DNA of 64,000 nucleotides from Micropterus salmoides (lineage: Eukaryota; Chordata; Actinopteri; Centrarchiformes; Centrarchidae). Both the position numbers and the translations under genes were made by a program. Shown here piece after piece: positions 35,741 through 47,880 of the stretch; the stretch's first letter is position 1, and each line of letters begins with the position of its first letter. The DNA is taken from positions 3,721,387 to 3,785,386 of the forward strand of contig NW_024041039.1 of NCBI RefSeq assembly GCF_014851395.1, in the 5' to 3' direction. Under the pieces are notes generated by a model. The model had not been told where the DNA came from, did no database searches, and saw only the letters and a list, made by a program, of their open reading frames with translations.

Positions 35741-37286
35741 GTTACGGGCTTTCCCCTTAGAGTTGTATTGCGGATGTGATTGAATGGCGTGTCTTAACCG
35801 CCTCTCCATCCAGGATCTCAGCAAACTCTGTGCTTTTATTCCTCCTATTTTGGCTTTAAATATCGCTGCATATAAAAGTGCAAGCTGCTGGTTGGCGTTC
35901 TCACAGGATTTGGGGTGGCGTCACTGACCAGGCAGTCGCTCAGTGTTTTGTTTAGTGTATTTAAGTTTGTCATAAAGTTTATGCTCTTTCCTGACTGCCA
36001 GAGACTAAAAACACAGTCTTTATGTTTGTCTTTGTAGGTTTCAGCTGTTATCCAGTCTCGCTCTTCCAGTCTAGCTTGTTATTGTTTGTTAGCTTAGCTC
36101 GATGTTAGCACATGTTGTTAGCCTGTTGTCTGTGTTAAGGCCAACCTGGTAAATTACATGTCCTGGTTGGAAAACGCAAAATGTGGATTTAATTCAAGAA
36201 TTTATTAAATTAAGTAGTACTTTATTATGAGTGTAGATTCTCAGGTTGTGTTGGTGTTAATGATCTGGGAGGATAATTTTCCTCTGCATGTTTGAAATAT
36301 TAAATATTTTATTTTCTTCTCCACTTCCTGTTACCATTACTGTTGCAGAGAGGAAAGATCGAGTTGTTCTTTTCTTTTTCAGACTCCCCCTTTCTTCCGT
36401 TATCTCTGTCCTTCACTTTTCCTCCAGTCCGTCGTGACTGTCCTCTGCTCTGTCTCCTTTCCTCTCGTGTCCTAACATCCGCTCTTCTCAACTCACATCT
36501 TCCTTTTCTCCTCCCATTTCTCTTTGTGTCCCCCTCATTTCCTCTTCTTGTCGTCCATCTCTACTCTTATCCTCTGCATTTTCTCTCATTTATTTTCCTC
36601 TCCTGGCAGCTAGCCTTGTTTCAACGCCGCCGCCTCCTCCTCCTCCTCCTCCTCCTCCTCGTCTCTCGCTGTATCGATAACATCTGCTGAGACCTCGGGG
36701 TGTGGCAGTGAACACTCAGACCTGGATTTCTGACAGTCGCTCTGCACAAAGCGGAGAGCCACAGCATCTTGTGTACTCAGACAAGCAATTTAGTCAACGA
36801 CACAGAAATAAACTGTGGGGGTGACTGAATAAATGTAAGAAACTAAATTAAACCATTTATTTTTTATTAATTAATTTGAATTGCAATAAAAAATACACTA
36901 ATTTAAAGACACCAGAAACGAGGCAGGGGTTGGAAAACGTTTCACTATGACTCTCACTGTGAATATTAAAGTTAGTCAGGCTCCTCAATATTTGCTCAAA
37001 TTACCCAGCTCCAGCGCTGCCAGTGGTTGTGGTGAACAGGGAGTCAAACTGTCCATGCGGCTCCCTAATCTAAAACCAAATGAAATTTCACTATTGCACA
37101 TGCTACTGTGAGAACTTTAGGATAGAGAGAGATCTTAAATATTGAAGTTTTGTGTGTAGTGGTTTATTAAATCTGCAAAGTCAAAATTTAAACATTTTTC
37201 ACTCCCAGCAACACACTCAAGTTGGTTCAGTCTGACAGTTTCTGTCACAGAGAGGCAGAGAGGCCATTATCTGGAAAATAAATTAT

Positions 37287-37290
<4 letters not shown>
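35741..37290. other. Intergenic or intronic; pyrimidine-rich with (CTC)n
   Basis: A strongly pyrimidine-rich stretch at 36360-36660 ends in a (ctc)n microsatellite at 36629-36660. The long frame through it is low complexity, not a gene. Confidence 0.5.

Positions 37291-37328
<38 letters not shown>
37291..37328. repeat. (AC)n microsatellite
   Basis: About 19 uninterrupted ac units. Confidence 0.95.
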
Positions 37329-37330
<2 letters not shown>

Positions 37331-39705
37331 TCAACCAGACAAAATGCAGCAGGCTCCTCAGCCAGCAGCACATATCAAGATCCTGAGTGCTGATTCCAGG
37401 GCAGCGGGTTCAGCTGTGGCTTTACTCTGTACCTATAAATCACCCTGTTTTCCTCCGGACTTCCTTAAGACTTTTGTGACCCGTGTGACACAGTACGGTA
37501 CTCTGATCTCTCCCTGTTGTTGTTGTTTTTGTTAGATGAACATAACTTGTAGTTTGACAACAATACTCTGACGTTCGGCCGCCATCATGGCAAAGTAGGG
37601 ATGAGGTGAACAAGTGCATTTGTTTCAAGAATAAATACCTGTTCAGCCTAAGATGTTTAAATGTTAAGTAAAGTCTTTGTAGAAATTGACCAAAACAAGA
37701 ACATCTGTACCATAAAATATATTTCTTTTCATACCTTTGACAACATATGCACTACAGAAACTGCAATTATTTTTTATCATTCAGTCACAGAAATTTCTTC
37801 TTCTTGCAAAACATAATTTCCTGATTATCTGGAGAACGAGGTTTTTAAGTCTTGAGACAGATCATATTGGCAGTGCTCCAGACTCAGAAGGAAAATACAT
37901 AAAATTATTGGAAGCTACTTTTCCCAATCTGCAGTTTAACATCTCACTTTGACCTCTCTCTTCTTGTTTGTCTTATTTTGCTTTGTATCATTTTGTAATA
38001 TATGTAATCTATCTGTGGTTCTGTCCTGTCTGCCATGTTTTAATGAAGTTAATTGAATTACAAGAAGGGTTGAATCAACTAAAATCATATCAGTCAGTGA
38101 GTTATTGACTAAATTTAGCCACTAAGACACAATCAGATCTCATTTAAATTGAAGAAAGTGAATTTAAAAAGGTAAAATGTGCGGTTGTGATGCAAACAGA
38201 GTGAAGATGTTGGATAGTTGGACAACAGAGACCTTCGGTAATGTAAAGGAACAGGGAGGGATTTGAATCAGTTAATGAGTTTGAGGGTTTTCCCTTGATT
38301 TTCCCTACACGATACATGGCTCACGATAACGATAATATCACGATACAAGTCCAATATGTACGTCACATTTTACTGATAACTATTCAGCTACACAGCATTG
38401 CGCTGCCCTTTCTCCACCTAGTGGAAGCTGTATTTTTAGGCCACTGACAATTTTGGGTTTAAATTTTGACCCTTTGGGGTTGCTATAACTGGTTAGTGTG
38501 GAGTGCTGAAACAGCAGAGTAGCAGACCAAGACAGTGAAGTGAGCAGTAATGTGTAGTTTATGTTAAGATTATATTTTCGCGATCGCAATGCTAATATCT
38601 GTTAGCACATTAATGGAGATTCCCATTATGTGTTAGCATTGAGCTAATCGTCAAAGCGCTTTAAAAAAAGATTATGTATCGATATGATGGGCTGATTTTG
38701 GCACACCACTAGCATTTATCAGCGTTTCCCACAGAAAACCGTTCTAATCCTCCACCATCATATGAGAGTTGTCCAGGTTAAATAAACAACCTTCATGTCC
38801 TCTGAAACTGTGTGTGAGAGCAGAGTGTGTTTGCATCAACACACTCATGCACAGATTCTGCATGATTCTCCTCGTGTTTCTTCAAGTTAAACTAAATTCA
38901 CCTCAAGTTACCACCTTTTTATATACAGTCTGTGGTTACCTCCTATTTTTCTCCGAAGAGGATAAGCAGGTCCGTGTTTGACGTATACACGGTAACATAT
39001 CATCTTAACATTTCACCACTCTTACATGGCAGTTTGCGTTTGTCGACATGCAGTAGCCTAAAGCACTGAACGATTTAAAAACTCTTACAGTTGGTGCGTT
39101 CAAAGACGCTCCGACATCTGAAATATGACAGTGGCAAAGTTACCCGTGTCTCTCAGCGATAAAGACAACCAGTGTCCACTAGTTCAGGCAGTATTTGATG
39201 TGATTCTTTGTGTAAGTCACAGTGTACATACTGTGGACATACAGTATATAGTCTCTGCATTTAGGTTGAAAGGAGCAGCTGATATGTAAGTTACATGCAT
39301 AGCTGTCATTTACACTGGGGACGCTGGGGACATGTCCCCACCACATTTTGGAATGGCTTGCACCAAGAAATGTTAACTAAGAAATGAAAATGCTTTGAGA
39401 TAAAGTTTATTTGCACAATAAGAAAACATGAAATGCAATATAGTTTGCCCTCATGTAAAAACAGACATTTCCACCGTAAATTGGAGCAGAAAATGTCTCC
39501 AGCATGTAGGAAATTACCAGTTTAATGATCAAAATCTTCTGGGGGAGGCCCCCCAGAACCCCCTCACATATATTTCTGCATCACATATTTAATCTAAATA
39601 GTGCTAGAAATCTTCTTGTCTTTTTCTGATGCATTGTCACGTCTCATGACCCAAATGTATCATCCCACCCCTAATCTGAGCCCTTATGTCCACACATAGT
39701 GGCAA
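37329..39705. other. Intergenic or intronic with repeat fragments
   Basis: Decayed MITE-like pieces are visible at about 38290-38715 (tcacgataacgataat to ggcacaccactag) and about 39310-39560 (ggggacatgtccccacc to ggaggccccccag), without clear ends. No gene. Confidence 0.35.
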
Positions 39706-40175
39706 TAGGGCTGGACAATAAAACAATAATTGTCGCGATGTATTTTTTTCAATAACAATATAACAAATGTTCAATAAATATTCAATAAATGTTGGATTTT
39801 ATTCACTTGAAACATACACGAATTAGGACAATTCTTTTGTTAAGATGTTTATTTTGTTGAGGAAAAAGGACTGAAAAAAGCTTCTACTTATGTTTTTTTA
39901 CTTATGTTTACTAATGCATATTTGTTGACAAAGATTTTATCATAATTGTTTTGAATGTTCTACCTCAGATTTGTGAAGTGATCCACTGTTTGGCATCAAG
40001 TGTTGCCCATAAAGAAGAGTTTAAACCACAATTAACCATCAGGTTTCTTCAACTTACTCACTGAGAAGCAAAAATCTGCCTTTAAACTCGAAAGAAATAA
40101 CAATTTGATATTTATCGTGATAATTATCTATATTGAAAGATAAGAACTTTTTACCGTGATAACATTTTTGATCTC
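39706..40175 (-). mobile_element. hAT-like MITE (gggctgggcaat family), copy 4
   Basis: Begins tagggctggacaataa and follows the reverse complement of the 32267 copy through gatgtttattttgttgagga, gtgatccactgtttgg and a gataattat...attgaaagata end. The far TIR is lost. Confidence 0.75.
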
Positions 40176-41939
40176 TGACAGCCTACACAAATCCTGCACT
40201 TAGGTCAGTTAGAAGTAATTTTAATGTTACATAAGTTCTTGATAATTACAATTACATTAAACGTACCTTTTTGTAAATGTCGGCCTGCCAGCGTGCTTGT
40301 TGTTTGTTCCAGCTATCTTGTTGCTGCTTATTGTCTAACTTTTAGTAGGATTATAGATAAATTTAGCCCACAAATCTGTGATCTGAAGCGTGAACATTAA
40401 CTAATATTAAAGGCAAAACTGTCATATTAATGGTGATTATTAGTGCAACAGACCGAGCAGCTAAATCATCTTCTGTAGAGGATAGTTGTGAGCAATTAGC
40501 CACAATAGGTGATTATTCAGATGCTTGCAGGTTGTAAAATAATACTTTGGATCAGCGGTTTTCAAAGTCTGAAACTGTTTTTACCCCTTGGCTTGGACGG
40601 TCGTCAGCTGATTGAGCTCACCTGGGTATTCAGTATTCAGTCCAGTCTCTCCCTTCCTTTACCTTTTTTTGCACAGGAATGCCTACACAGCACAAATGCC
40701 ACACATCCATGCATTGCTGCCATTGCTGCTTTGCACACCTCGGTCTTAATTTTTGTTAACTTTAGTTTATTAAATTAAAATCTTTCACATTCCCTGAGCC
40801 AGTCTGTGACACAGTTAAGTAGTTAATCTGTCACATTCATCTTTTATTTTTTAATCGGTGACAAACATTTTGAGACTTTAGCTCTCTTCAAACATTTTTA
40901 ATCTAAGTTTTTGTTGGCAAAATTAATTCAGATCTATGTAAAATCCTATTTATGTCAAACTGCTTTAATAAGCAATTTTGAGATATCAGTGGAAAAAATA
41001 TTACCTCAAATGAAATGTAAAAAAATGACTCACACAGCGCTAAAAAACACCACGAGAGTTTAGATTTTACGCATTTCTCTCACAAAATAATCAGTCTTAA
41101 TGAGAGAATGTCCTTCGGTTTCACCTCGTCTCTCTCTCTCTCTCTCTGTCTGTATTAGTTCTTTTTATCATCTCAGTCAGTTTCTGGAGAAAACACAGAG
41201 TGAAGCGTTTATCAGCTCCGATAGAGCGACTTGGAACATTAATCATCACTGAACGCATCAGGTGATTGAAATTGTTCTGCAGAATATGTGCAGCTGATAG
41301 CGTCAGTAGTCTGTGAGGAAATACTGTGCAGTAATATTACCCATAATTACACAGGGAAAAAAAACACGGCCTCCACCCACTAATGGTTTGTTTTGGTTCC
41401 GATGGGAATCCAAGCTGGAAAGTGAAGAGTGCTAATGTAATCTAATGTAATGTAGAGATAAACTGCTGCACAGGAATGGATAGAATGCTAGTAATTATTT
41501 AAAGGTGTGTTCATAAAGTGTCTCAACCATGTTTTACATGTCGTAATAAATTATATTATTTAATTAATCAATACATGTAAAAGCCTTGTAGGGAAAGATT
41601 CAATTAGAAAGTAATCAAATTTTCAAAACTATCAAATTTTGAATCCTCATGTCTGTTAAGACTTCCTGCATCCTATTTAATGTAAACATATTCATCTAAA
41701 TATCAAACGAAAATAGAAAATATTACAACAAAATAAACAGGAAAGCGCTTTAAGTAAAAGAAGAAAAAGATATAGATTTTTGAGGCTAAACATTTTTATA
41801 TAATTGAAATTATTTATCCATTAAAAATAATGTTAAATTTAAATAATAAGTGTTGTTTTGGTATCAAATTCCTTACAATTAAAACTTTTACTAAAATCAT
41901 ACTTTAAAAAAATATTAACTGTTATAGAATATATTTTTA
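40176..41939. other. Intergenic or intronic, no feature seen
   Basis: AT-rich, with one (tc)n tract near 41130. No gene. Confidence 0.4.
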
Positions 41940-43110
41940 GTCAGTGAAGTGGACCCGGGAGCTGACACAGACTCGTTGCAAAGTAAAACGGTATTTTAAT
42001 GAACAACACAAAAAGAAGCCGGGGTAGTGGAGGAGGGATCGAGGCCGACGATGGCAGGCAGGCTGAAGAGGCGTAGTGGGCTGGTAGTGGTTTGAGGAGT
42101 ACAGCACAGGGAGGCACTGGAGACGAGGCTCTGAAGCAAAGAAAACAAAAGTTCATATAAGCAAACAGCGAATCAACAAAGAACAAAAGAGAGTACAAAA
42201 CATCAACAACTAGCAGTGTTGTAGTACTCGAGACCGGTCTTAAAACCACTTTTTTATGGTCTCGTTTCGGACTCGACCGCATTTGTACTCGGTCTTGTCT
42301 CGGTGTCGAACATTGAGGACTCGGGACTTTATTTCAAGACCAGTCAAGACTATAACTTTTGGAATATCAATAAATTGCTTTTGCATTGTCTGATTTATTT
42401 TTAACATCCTAACTTTGATTGGATGTAAAACTTATTGCTTCAAATGCAACCAGTAACCCTGATTAAAAATGTGGTGTTCCCGTTAACAACTGCCCCCCCC
42501 CCTTCACACGCACTCCAACTGTTTAATTAATGTTTGATTTGAATCACAAATTAATTAGCACTTAACTTTTCTATTAAGATATCTATTTTACTGAGGAAAA
42601 TGGACAGAAAAAGATTTTACTTAATTTAACTCATGCATAATAGTTGATCCACCACAGCTCTAGTGTGAAGGTGATGGTCATCATGGAAAAGGAGTGTTGA
42701 ATAAAGATGCTTTAGTTGATTTCCACACTTTATGTTGTGTCATGTAACGTGGGGAACTGGTCTTGGTCTCGACTCGGTCTTGCCCTCCCTCGGTCTTGGT
42801 CTCGACTCGGTCTCAGCCCTTAAAAGTTTTGGTCTTGTCTCGGTCTCGATAAACTCTGGTATTGGCCTTGACTTGGTTTGTGCGGTCTTGACTACAACAC
42901 CAAAGCTAGGTTTCTGGGCTGAGAGTACGTTACCACGAGGAGGCAAAAACAATCTGCAGATGAGTGACAGGAGACCGGGAGTATTTCAAGAGCAGAGGTG
43001 ATTTGGATCAGGTGTGGAGGAGAGCCAGGTGCCACCTGCAGAAACACATACAAAGAGATCGCAGGAAAGGGGGGAACACATGGGAAACAACCAAAGTCAC
43101 GTTTAACTGT
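41940..43110. repeat. Dispersed repeat split by a MITE insertion
   Basis: The left half (about 41940-42211, with gccggggtagtggaggaggg and gaggccgacgatggcagg) and the right half (about 42902-43110, with gatttggatcaggtgtgga, ggagagccaggtg and gggaacacatgggaaacaa) read as parts of one fish interspersed repeat. The element at 42215-42901 separates them. Class unknown. Confidence 0.4.
42215..42901. mobile_element. TIR element with ggtctcgactcggtctt repeats
   Basis: The left end agtgttgtagtactcgagac and right end cggtcttgactacaacacc are inverted copies. Both arms repeat tcggtctt/ggtctcgactcgg words. A partial copy of the gggctgggcaat hAT-like family (about 42520-42660, including aagatatctattttactgag) sits inside. 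No coding. Confidence 0.65.
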
Positions 43111-43215
43111 GACACAGTATGATGAAATATATTATGACTTTGAATTGATTAAAATGAGAAATGAACAAAGGAGTGTTAAAAAAAAAAAGGATTAGAGCTT
43201 TAGATCCAGACAAGA

Positions 43216-43405
43216 GAATAAACATTTAAGACGGCGGCATATTTGTGTTGTCTACAGCCTTTCTCAGCCTTTAAACTCAGATTTACACGTGAACGAGCAG
43301 AGACGAGGCAGAACAATTCCACAGCTATTCACTCCAACATAAACACTGACTTGGTACAGTGAACACTATAATAGCAAAAAAGCTCAATATAAGTACACAG
43401 TGGCC
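43216..43405. repeat. Direct repeat, left copy, flanking the gag region
   Basis: Shares with 45420-45600, in the same orientation, aaacatttaagac, gcggcatatttgtgttgtct, cagagacgaggca, aacaattccaca and ctataatagcaaa-type words, with moderate divergence and small indels. Confidence 0.75.
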
Positions 43406-43519
43406 TCTGGCAGCTTTCTACATGCATAATTTTCGTCTGTGTACATTACAAATATCACATGATCAGGTTTACTAATGTCACTTTAAGCTTTAATGTGTGT
43501 TATAGCATTCATTATTTTG

Positions 43520-44755
43520 TCATATTGTAGCTGGAGACTCACCCATTGGTGTGTGTGTGACAGGCTGGTCCGTCCCGCCTCCTCTCCCCGCTCTTAGTCC
43601 GCCTTTGAATATGCTCCCTTTCCACTTCGGACAATCCACCCGCCAATGTCCAGTTTTCCCACAGCAGTGGCAAACACATGGATCGTAATGGCCTCGCTGT
43701 CCACCTCGTCCCCGCTGAGGCTCGTGTCTTTGGCCTGTGAGGGATCTATGCGTTGTCAGTAGTGCGTTCTCCAGTTTCTTCTGCTGACGGATTTTCTTTC
43801 TTTGTTCTCTAGCCTCTAATTGATCTTCTGCATGTATAGCGTGTTCCAGTATCCTTTGAAGTGACTCTGTTTTCCATGAAATACAACTTCTCTTCACTTC
43901 AGCAGCGATGTCTAGCTTTATCCGGCCCAGAAAATATTCTTTCAGATACACTTCATAAGGGAGCATCGGAGTTACCCCCATCTGTCCTCGTTTTAGACCG
44001 CTATAGAGATCAAAGACTTCAGTCAGGCGTGCTAGGAAAGCCCTACAGGTTTCTGTTGAGCCCTGCGCCAAAGTGGTGATGTTGGATAGATTTACTTGGA
44101 CTGGGAAAGCAGATTGGCAGGCAATAACGAGGCCGGTGATAGCCAGTCTGTACTGGGCATTGTCGCCATTGCTGTACTCGGCGTGCTTCAGTCTGCAGCC
44201 TTGTATATCTGGAGTGAAGTATGCCGATACTTTGTGAAAGTCGTGTTTGAGCACTTTGCTCATCAGTCGCCTCAGCTCAGTCATTGTGGGCCTGTATTCT
44301 TTAGCAAACTGCTCCAGCTGCTTTGTGAAGCTCTCCAAGTCTTCAGTCGGGCTGGTCACGTAAGCCATTGCTTCATCAATGTCCTCTTCCGACCACGGTC
44401 GGAAATCCAGCGTCGGCCCTCCCGTCCCTGCAGTCTCTGCGCTTTCATTCTTTAGGATATCGGCTTTACCTTGTCTCAGTTCGTATTGATCTCGTTCTGA
44501 CGGCGGAGGGCTTCTTCTGTACGAGTTCATGGAAGACGCGGGTCTCACAGCGGGGTCTGGGCCCTGGTCAGCGCTCTCACGGGACGGCTCCTGCCCTAAG
44601 GCAGCAGGCTCGGCAGCAGCAAGGACTTTATCTTCTTTGGCTCTGGAGCTTGGATTAAATCCTGGACTGGTACCCGGACTGGATCTGGAGCATAAGGAGG
44701 AGGCGGAGCGGAGGCCAGGTCGGGATCCAGCCAGAACAGACTCTGTGATTTGCAT
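43520..44755 (-). pseudogene. Retrovirus-like gag: capsid and zinc-knuckle part
   Basis: An open frame of 411 codons from an endogenous retrovirus-like element. The first ~100 residues are Ser/Pro-rich and probably out of the ancestral frame. A capsid-like region follows, with a major homology region (QGSTETCRAFLARL, pattern QGxxExxxxFxxRL). Then comes a basic linker and one CX2CX4HX4C zinc knuckle (CHCCGKTGHWRVDC) with all four metal ligands, and Gly/Arg-rich flanks. This is the structural polyprotein that forms the particle and binds RNA. No pol or env follows on the minus strand. A good splice-donor sequence (gtgagt) overlaps the last codons at about 43542, so expression as part of a spliced host transcript is conceivable but unproven. 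The gene is separated from its matrix part by stops. Confidence 0.75.
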
Positions 44756-44800
44756 GCCTCGGGCAAAGGAGGATAAAGTGTGTTAGTTTGTTCTGGTGAT

Positions 44801-45193
44801 CTAATGTCTTTCTTTTTTTCTCTCCTTCTTATCCAGTTTTTCTCTATTGCGTCTTTCTCCTCTGAGTCTTTTCCTTTCCCTCAGTTCGGCCTCCACTCTC
44901 CAAGCACTATATGCGTTCCAGTCTGCTTTGAATGGAAGGTTATTCCTCTGCTGTTTTTTGGACAAGCCTGCGTGCTCTTCTGCATCTCTCCTTTCCTTTC
45001 TCTCCAACATGGTCTTGAACTGGTCCAATGTTCTCAGACTAAAGCTTCCATTTGCCGGAAACCCCATTTCAACCCACTTATCAAATTGTCTCATTGATGC
45101 TTCATCTTTTTCAGTCATGAATTTCACGACTGGCGAAAGGATTTTAGGAGCCGTTTCCCACTCAGTCTTTGCTTTACTCTGACACTTCCCCAT
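44801..45193 (-). pseudogene. Retrovirus-like gag: matrix part
   Basis: A 130-codon frame starting MGKCQSK, a typical N-myristoylation start (Gly at position 2), followed by a charged helical region and a very basic C-terminus (RERKRLRGERRNREK). This fits a matrix domain that would bind the inner face of the plasma membrane. It is in the same nominal frame as the capsid part but is separated by two in-frame stops (44801-44803 and just beyond). Between the two parts, the shifted frame at about 44778-44686 contains LYPPLP and PPPPYAP, so compensating frameshifts are likely. Confidence 0.65.
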
Positions 45194-45419
45194 TTAATCT
45201 CTCATTAGTTTTCTTGCTGTATCATACAGCGTCTAAAGGTCCACTGAAGTCTGTACTCGAGATAGTCGACTCTACCTCCTCCACTCTGTTTAATTTCAAT
45301 ATGCAAGTTCTTTTCTCAGGATCAAAGCGATGATTGGGCTCTGCTGAAAAACAGCTTCTCTCTTGCAGGTCTGTCTTCCACACTGGGCGGCTTAGAGCAT
45401 CTGGCCCAGAGCGAAGGGA

Positions 45420-45600
45420 TACATAAACATTTAAGACAGCGGCATATTTGTGTTGTCTACAGAGCAGAATTTCTCAACCTTGAAATTGAGATTCACACGT
45501 GAATGAGCGGAGACGAGGCAAAACAATTCCACATAAACACTGGTGTGATAGAGTGAACAATATAATAGCAAATTAGCTGAATGGAGTACACAGTAGAGAT
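45420..45600. repeat. Direct repeat, right copy, flanking the gag region
   Basis: Partner of 43216-43405. It lies upstream of the matrix start, where a 5' LTR would be expected. At about 185 bp it is short for a fish retroviral LTR, and neither clear TG...CA ends nor a primer-binding site were found. It may be an LTR remnant or a local duplication of host sequence. Confidence 0.7.
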
Positions 45601-45805
45601 ATATATATATAAGTATAATTATCACCATGCATATAGGCAAAATCAATTTTCTACCGTAGCATTGCTCATAAATCTGAGTATATCAGATGAGTATATCAAT
45701 ACTTTTGTTGACTCATATCTTCTCTGACATGGGTTTTGATGGCTGTACAGGAAGAGGACACACTGTTTAAAGAGATTTAGTGTGTAAATCAAACTTAAAC
45801 TGTGG

Positions 45806-46215
45806 AGAGGAGACAGAGTTCTAAAAAGCAGTTTGGCATTTTTGTTCAGCGCCGTTAGAGGTTTCACTATTCACATTAGTGATGTTACAGCAACAGGGCA
45901 GGTGACATAAGTTAGTCAGCATGAGTAGGCCTACAAGTTTCTACATTTGATTTGTACAATATTACACTTTAACACTTTTAATCATAAGTTTGACATTTTA
46001 TGACCCTGTTATTATTTTTATTTATTGTCATTGTAAATAGTTTTCTATGTCTGCAGCCTGTCTTGGCGGAAATACTCATAAAAGGAGAGTTTTGATCTCA
46101 ATGAGTCTTTTCCTGGTTAAACAAAGGTTAAAATAATAATATTAAATGAAACATTTGCCACTAAATCAGTCTCAGGTGGGAACATCACCGACTGAAGCTT
46201 CAATTAAGAAACATT
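45806..46215. repeat. 410-bp direct duplication, copy 1
   Basis: Matches 47465-47880 in the same orientation with only scattered differences. It includes gagttctaaaaagcagtttg, gtgatgttacagcaacag, gtcagcatgagtaggcctac and gaacatcaccgactgaagct. Confidence 0.9.
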
Positions 46216-47464
46216 TGTAGAATCTGCAGCGTCTTATTAAAGTCTCGTGGACACAAAAATAAGATTTTATAAAGTGGGTATATATCATCTTTTCAGTGGA
46301 AATTATCTTTAAACATACTTGATTGCTTTCAGTCGATCTCTTTTAAAAGCCTTTTGACAACAAATTAGACTGCAGAGTTTCTATATTTGATCTTGACCCT
46401 TTAAATCGGGCTGCAGTGCTCTGATTTCATTTTATATTAACGGTTAATTCTTAGTAGATAATTCTCTGTGTTCTAAGTGCTTAATTTTTTCAGCATAATT
46501 GAATTAAATCTTTTGCATCACTCTCGGCGGTGCACGCAGGATTCATGCTGCTGCTACGACCTCAACACGCGACTGAGTTTGATTTTATTTATTTATTTTT
46601 GTACCTTTTGCTGCTTCTTGTTCAGAAACATGATACAGAGAGAGAGAGAGAGAGAGAAAAGGAAAGATTAACAACCAGGAACAGAAGATCCTCCAACACA
46701 TCTTCCTCCCCTGTGATATATTATTCATACTGGGGCTGGGCTGGAAGACCCCCGGGACACACAAACCACACAAACACACACACACGCACACACACACACA
46801 CACACCCTGTTGTTCCTCTGTGACTGCAGTGTTTCTCGTGGCTGTATTTTCTTTCTCCATATCGATCTCTCCACCGTTTATTTTAAGTCACAGCGACACA
46901 CCCTCCTTCTGACTTTAAACAGCAACACACAACGTTTGGTTTTGTTGTAAATGATTTATAACAGTAAGCCGGGGTTGAGAGCTGAATCCTCTGTCTGTGG
47001 GTGTGGACCATGTGCTGGGGGTGCGGCCGGTGGAGAGGACAGAGGAGGATGTGATATACAGTCATGGAGGAAGTGCAGTTTAACCTTTTTGAAAAATCTA
47101 AACGTATCACAGAAATTCATCTGTTGTTTGTGTAAATACAAACATCCAACCTGTGTTTTTAGTCCATAGAGTAAAACAGTTCGCCAACCTTAAGATTATG
47201 ATCATTGTGGGCCGATAATCAATCTGACCAGCCTCAGCTCAAGAAGTCTCATCACTGGTAAATGTTAGAGATGTCTTAATGATTTTTGACCCAATCCTGA
47301 TCGATATACCGAGACTGATCTGAATATTATATTTACGTGTTGGTTAAATATGTATCTAACACTTTGAAATAACAGCTGTTACCTCCTAAATGTGCCCCGC
47401 CTTATTTAAAAGAGCCATATGCTTGAGATATGATATGATATCTGGTAGATAAACACAGATTTTA
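46216..47464. other. Spacer between duplicate copies, with simple repeats
   Basis: Contains (ag)n at 46636-46657 and (ca)n at about 46771-46806. No gene recognised. Confidence 0.5.
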
Positions 47465-47880
47465 GGAGACAGAGTTCTAAAAAGCAGTTTGGCATTTTTG
47501 TTCAGCGACGTTAGAGGTTAGATTTCACTATTCACATTAGTGATGTTACAGCAACAGGCAGGTGACATAAGTTAGTCAGCATGAGTAGGCCTACATGTTT
47601 CTACATTTGATTTGTACAATATTAGGGTACACTTTAATACTTTTAATCATAAATTTGACATTTTAATGACCCGATTATGTTTTTTATTTATTGTCATTGT
47701 AAATAGTTTTCTATGTCTGCAGCCTGTCTTGGCTGAAATACTCATATAAAGGAGAGTTTTGATCTCAATGAGTCTTTTCTTGGTTAAACAAAGGTTAAAA
47801 TAATAATATTAAATGAAACATTTGCCGCTAAATCAGTCTCTGGTGGGAACATCACCGACTGAAGCTTCAGTTAGCAGCAT
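47465..47880. repeat. 410-bp direct duplication, copy 2
   Basis: Partner of 45806-46215, about 1.66 kb downstream. Differences are single bases and very small indels, so the duplication is fairly recent. Confidence 0.9.

Noticed and set aside
36343..36690. 115-codon + frame as a gene
   Set aside because: It is a translation of pyrimidine-rich DNA and a (ctc)n microsatellite giving Leu/Ser/Phe runs.
41941..42282. 113-codon minus frame as a gene
   Set aside because: It lies across a dispersed repeat and the edge of a TIR element.
43861..45182. Several + strand frames of 70-119 codons
   Set aside because: They are antisense shadows of the gag frames.
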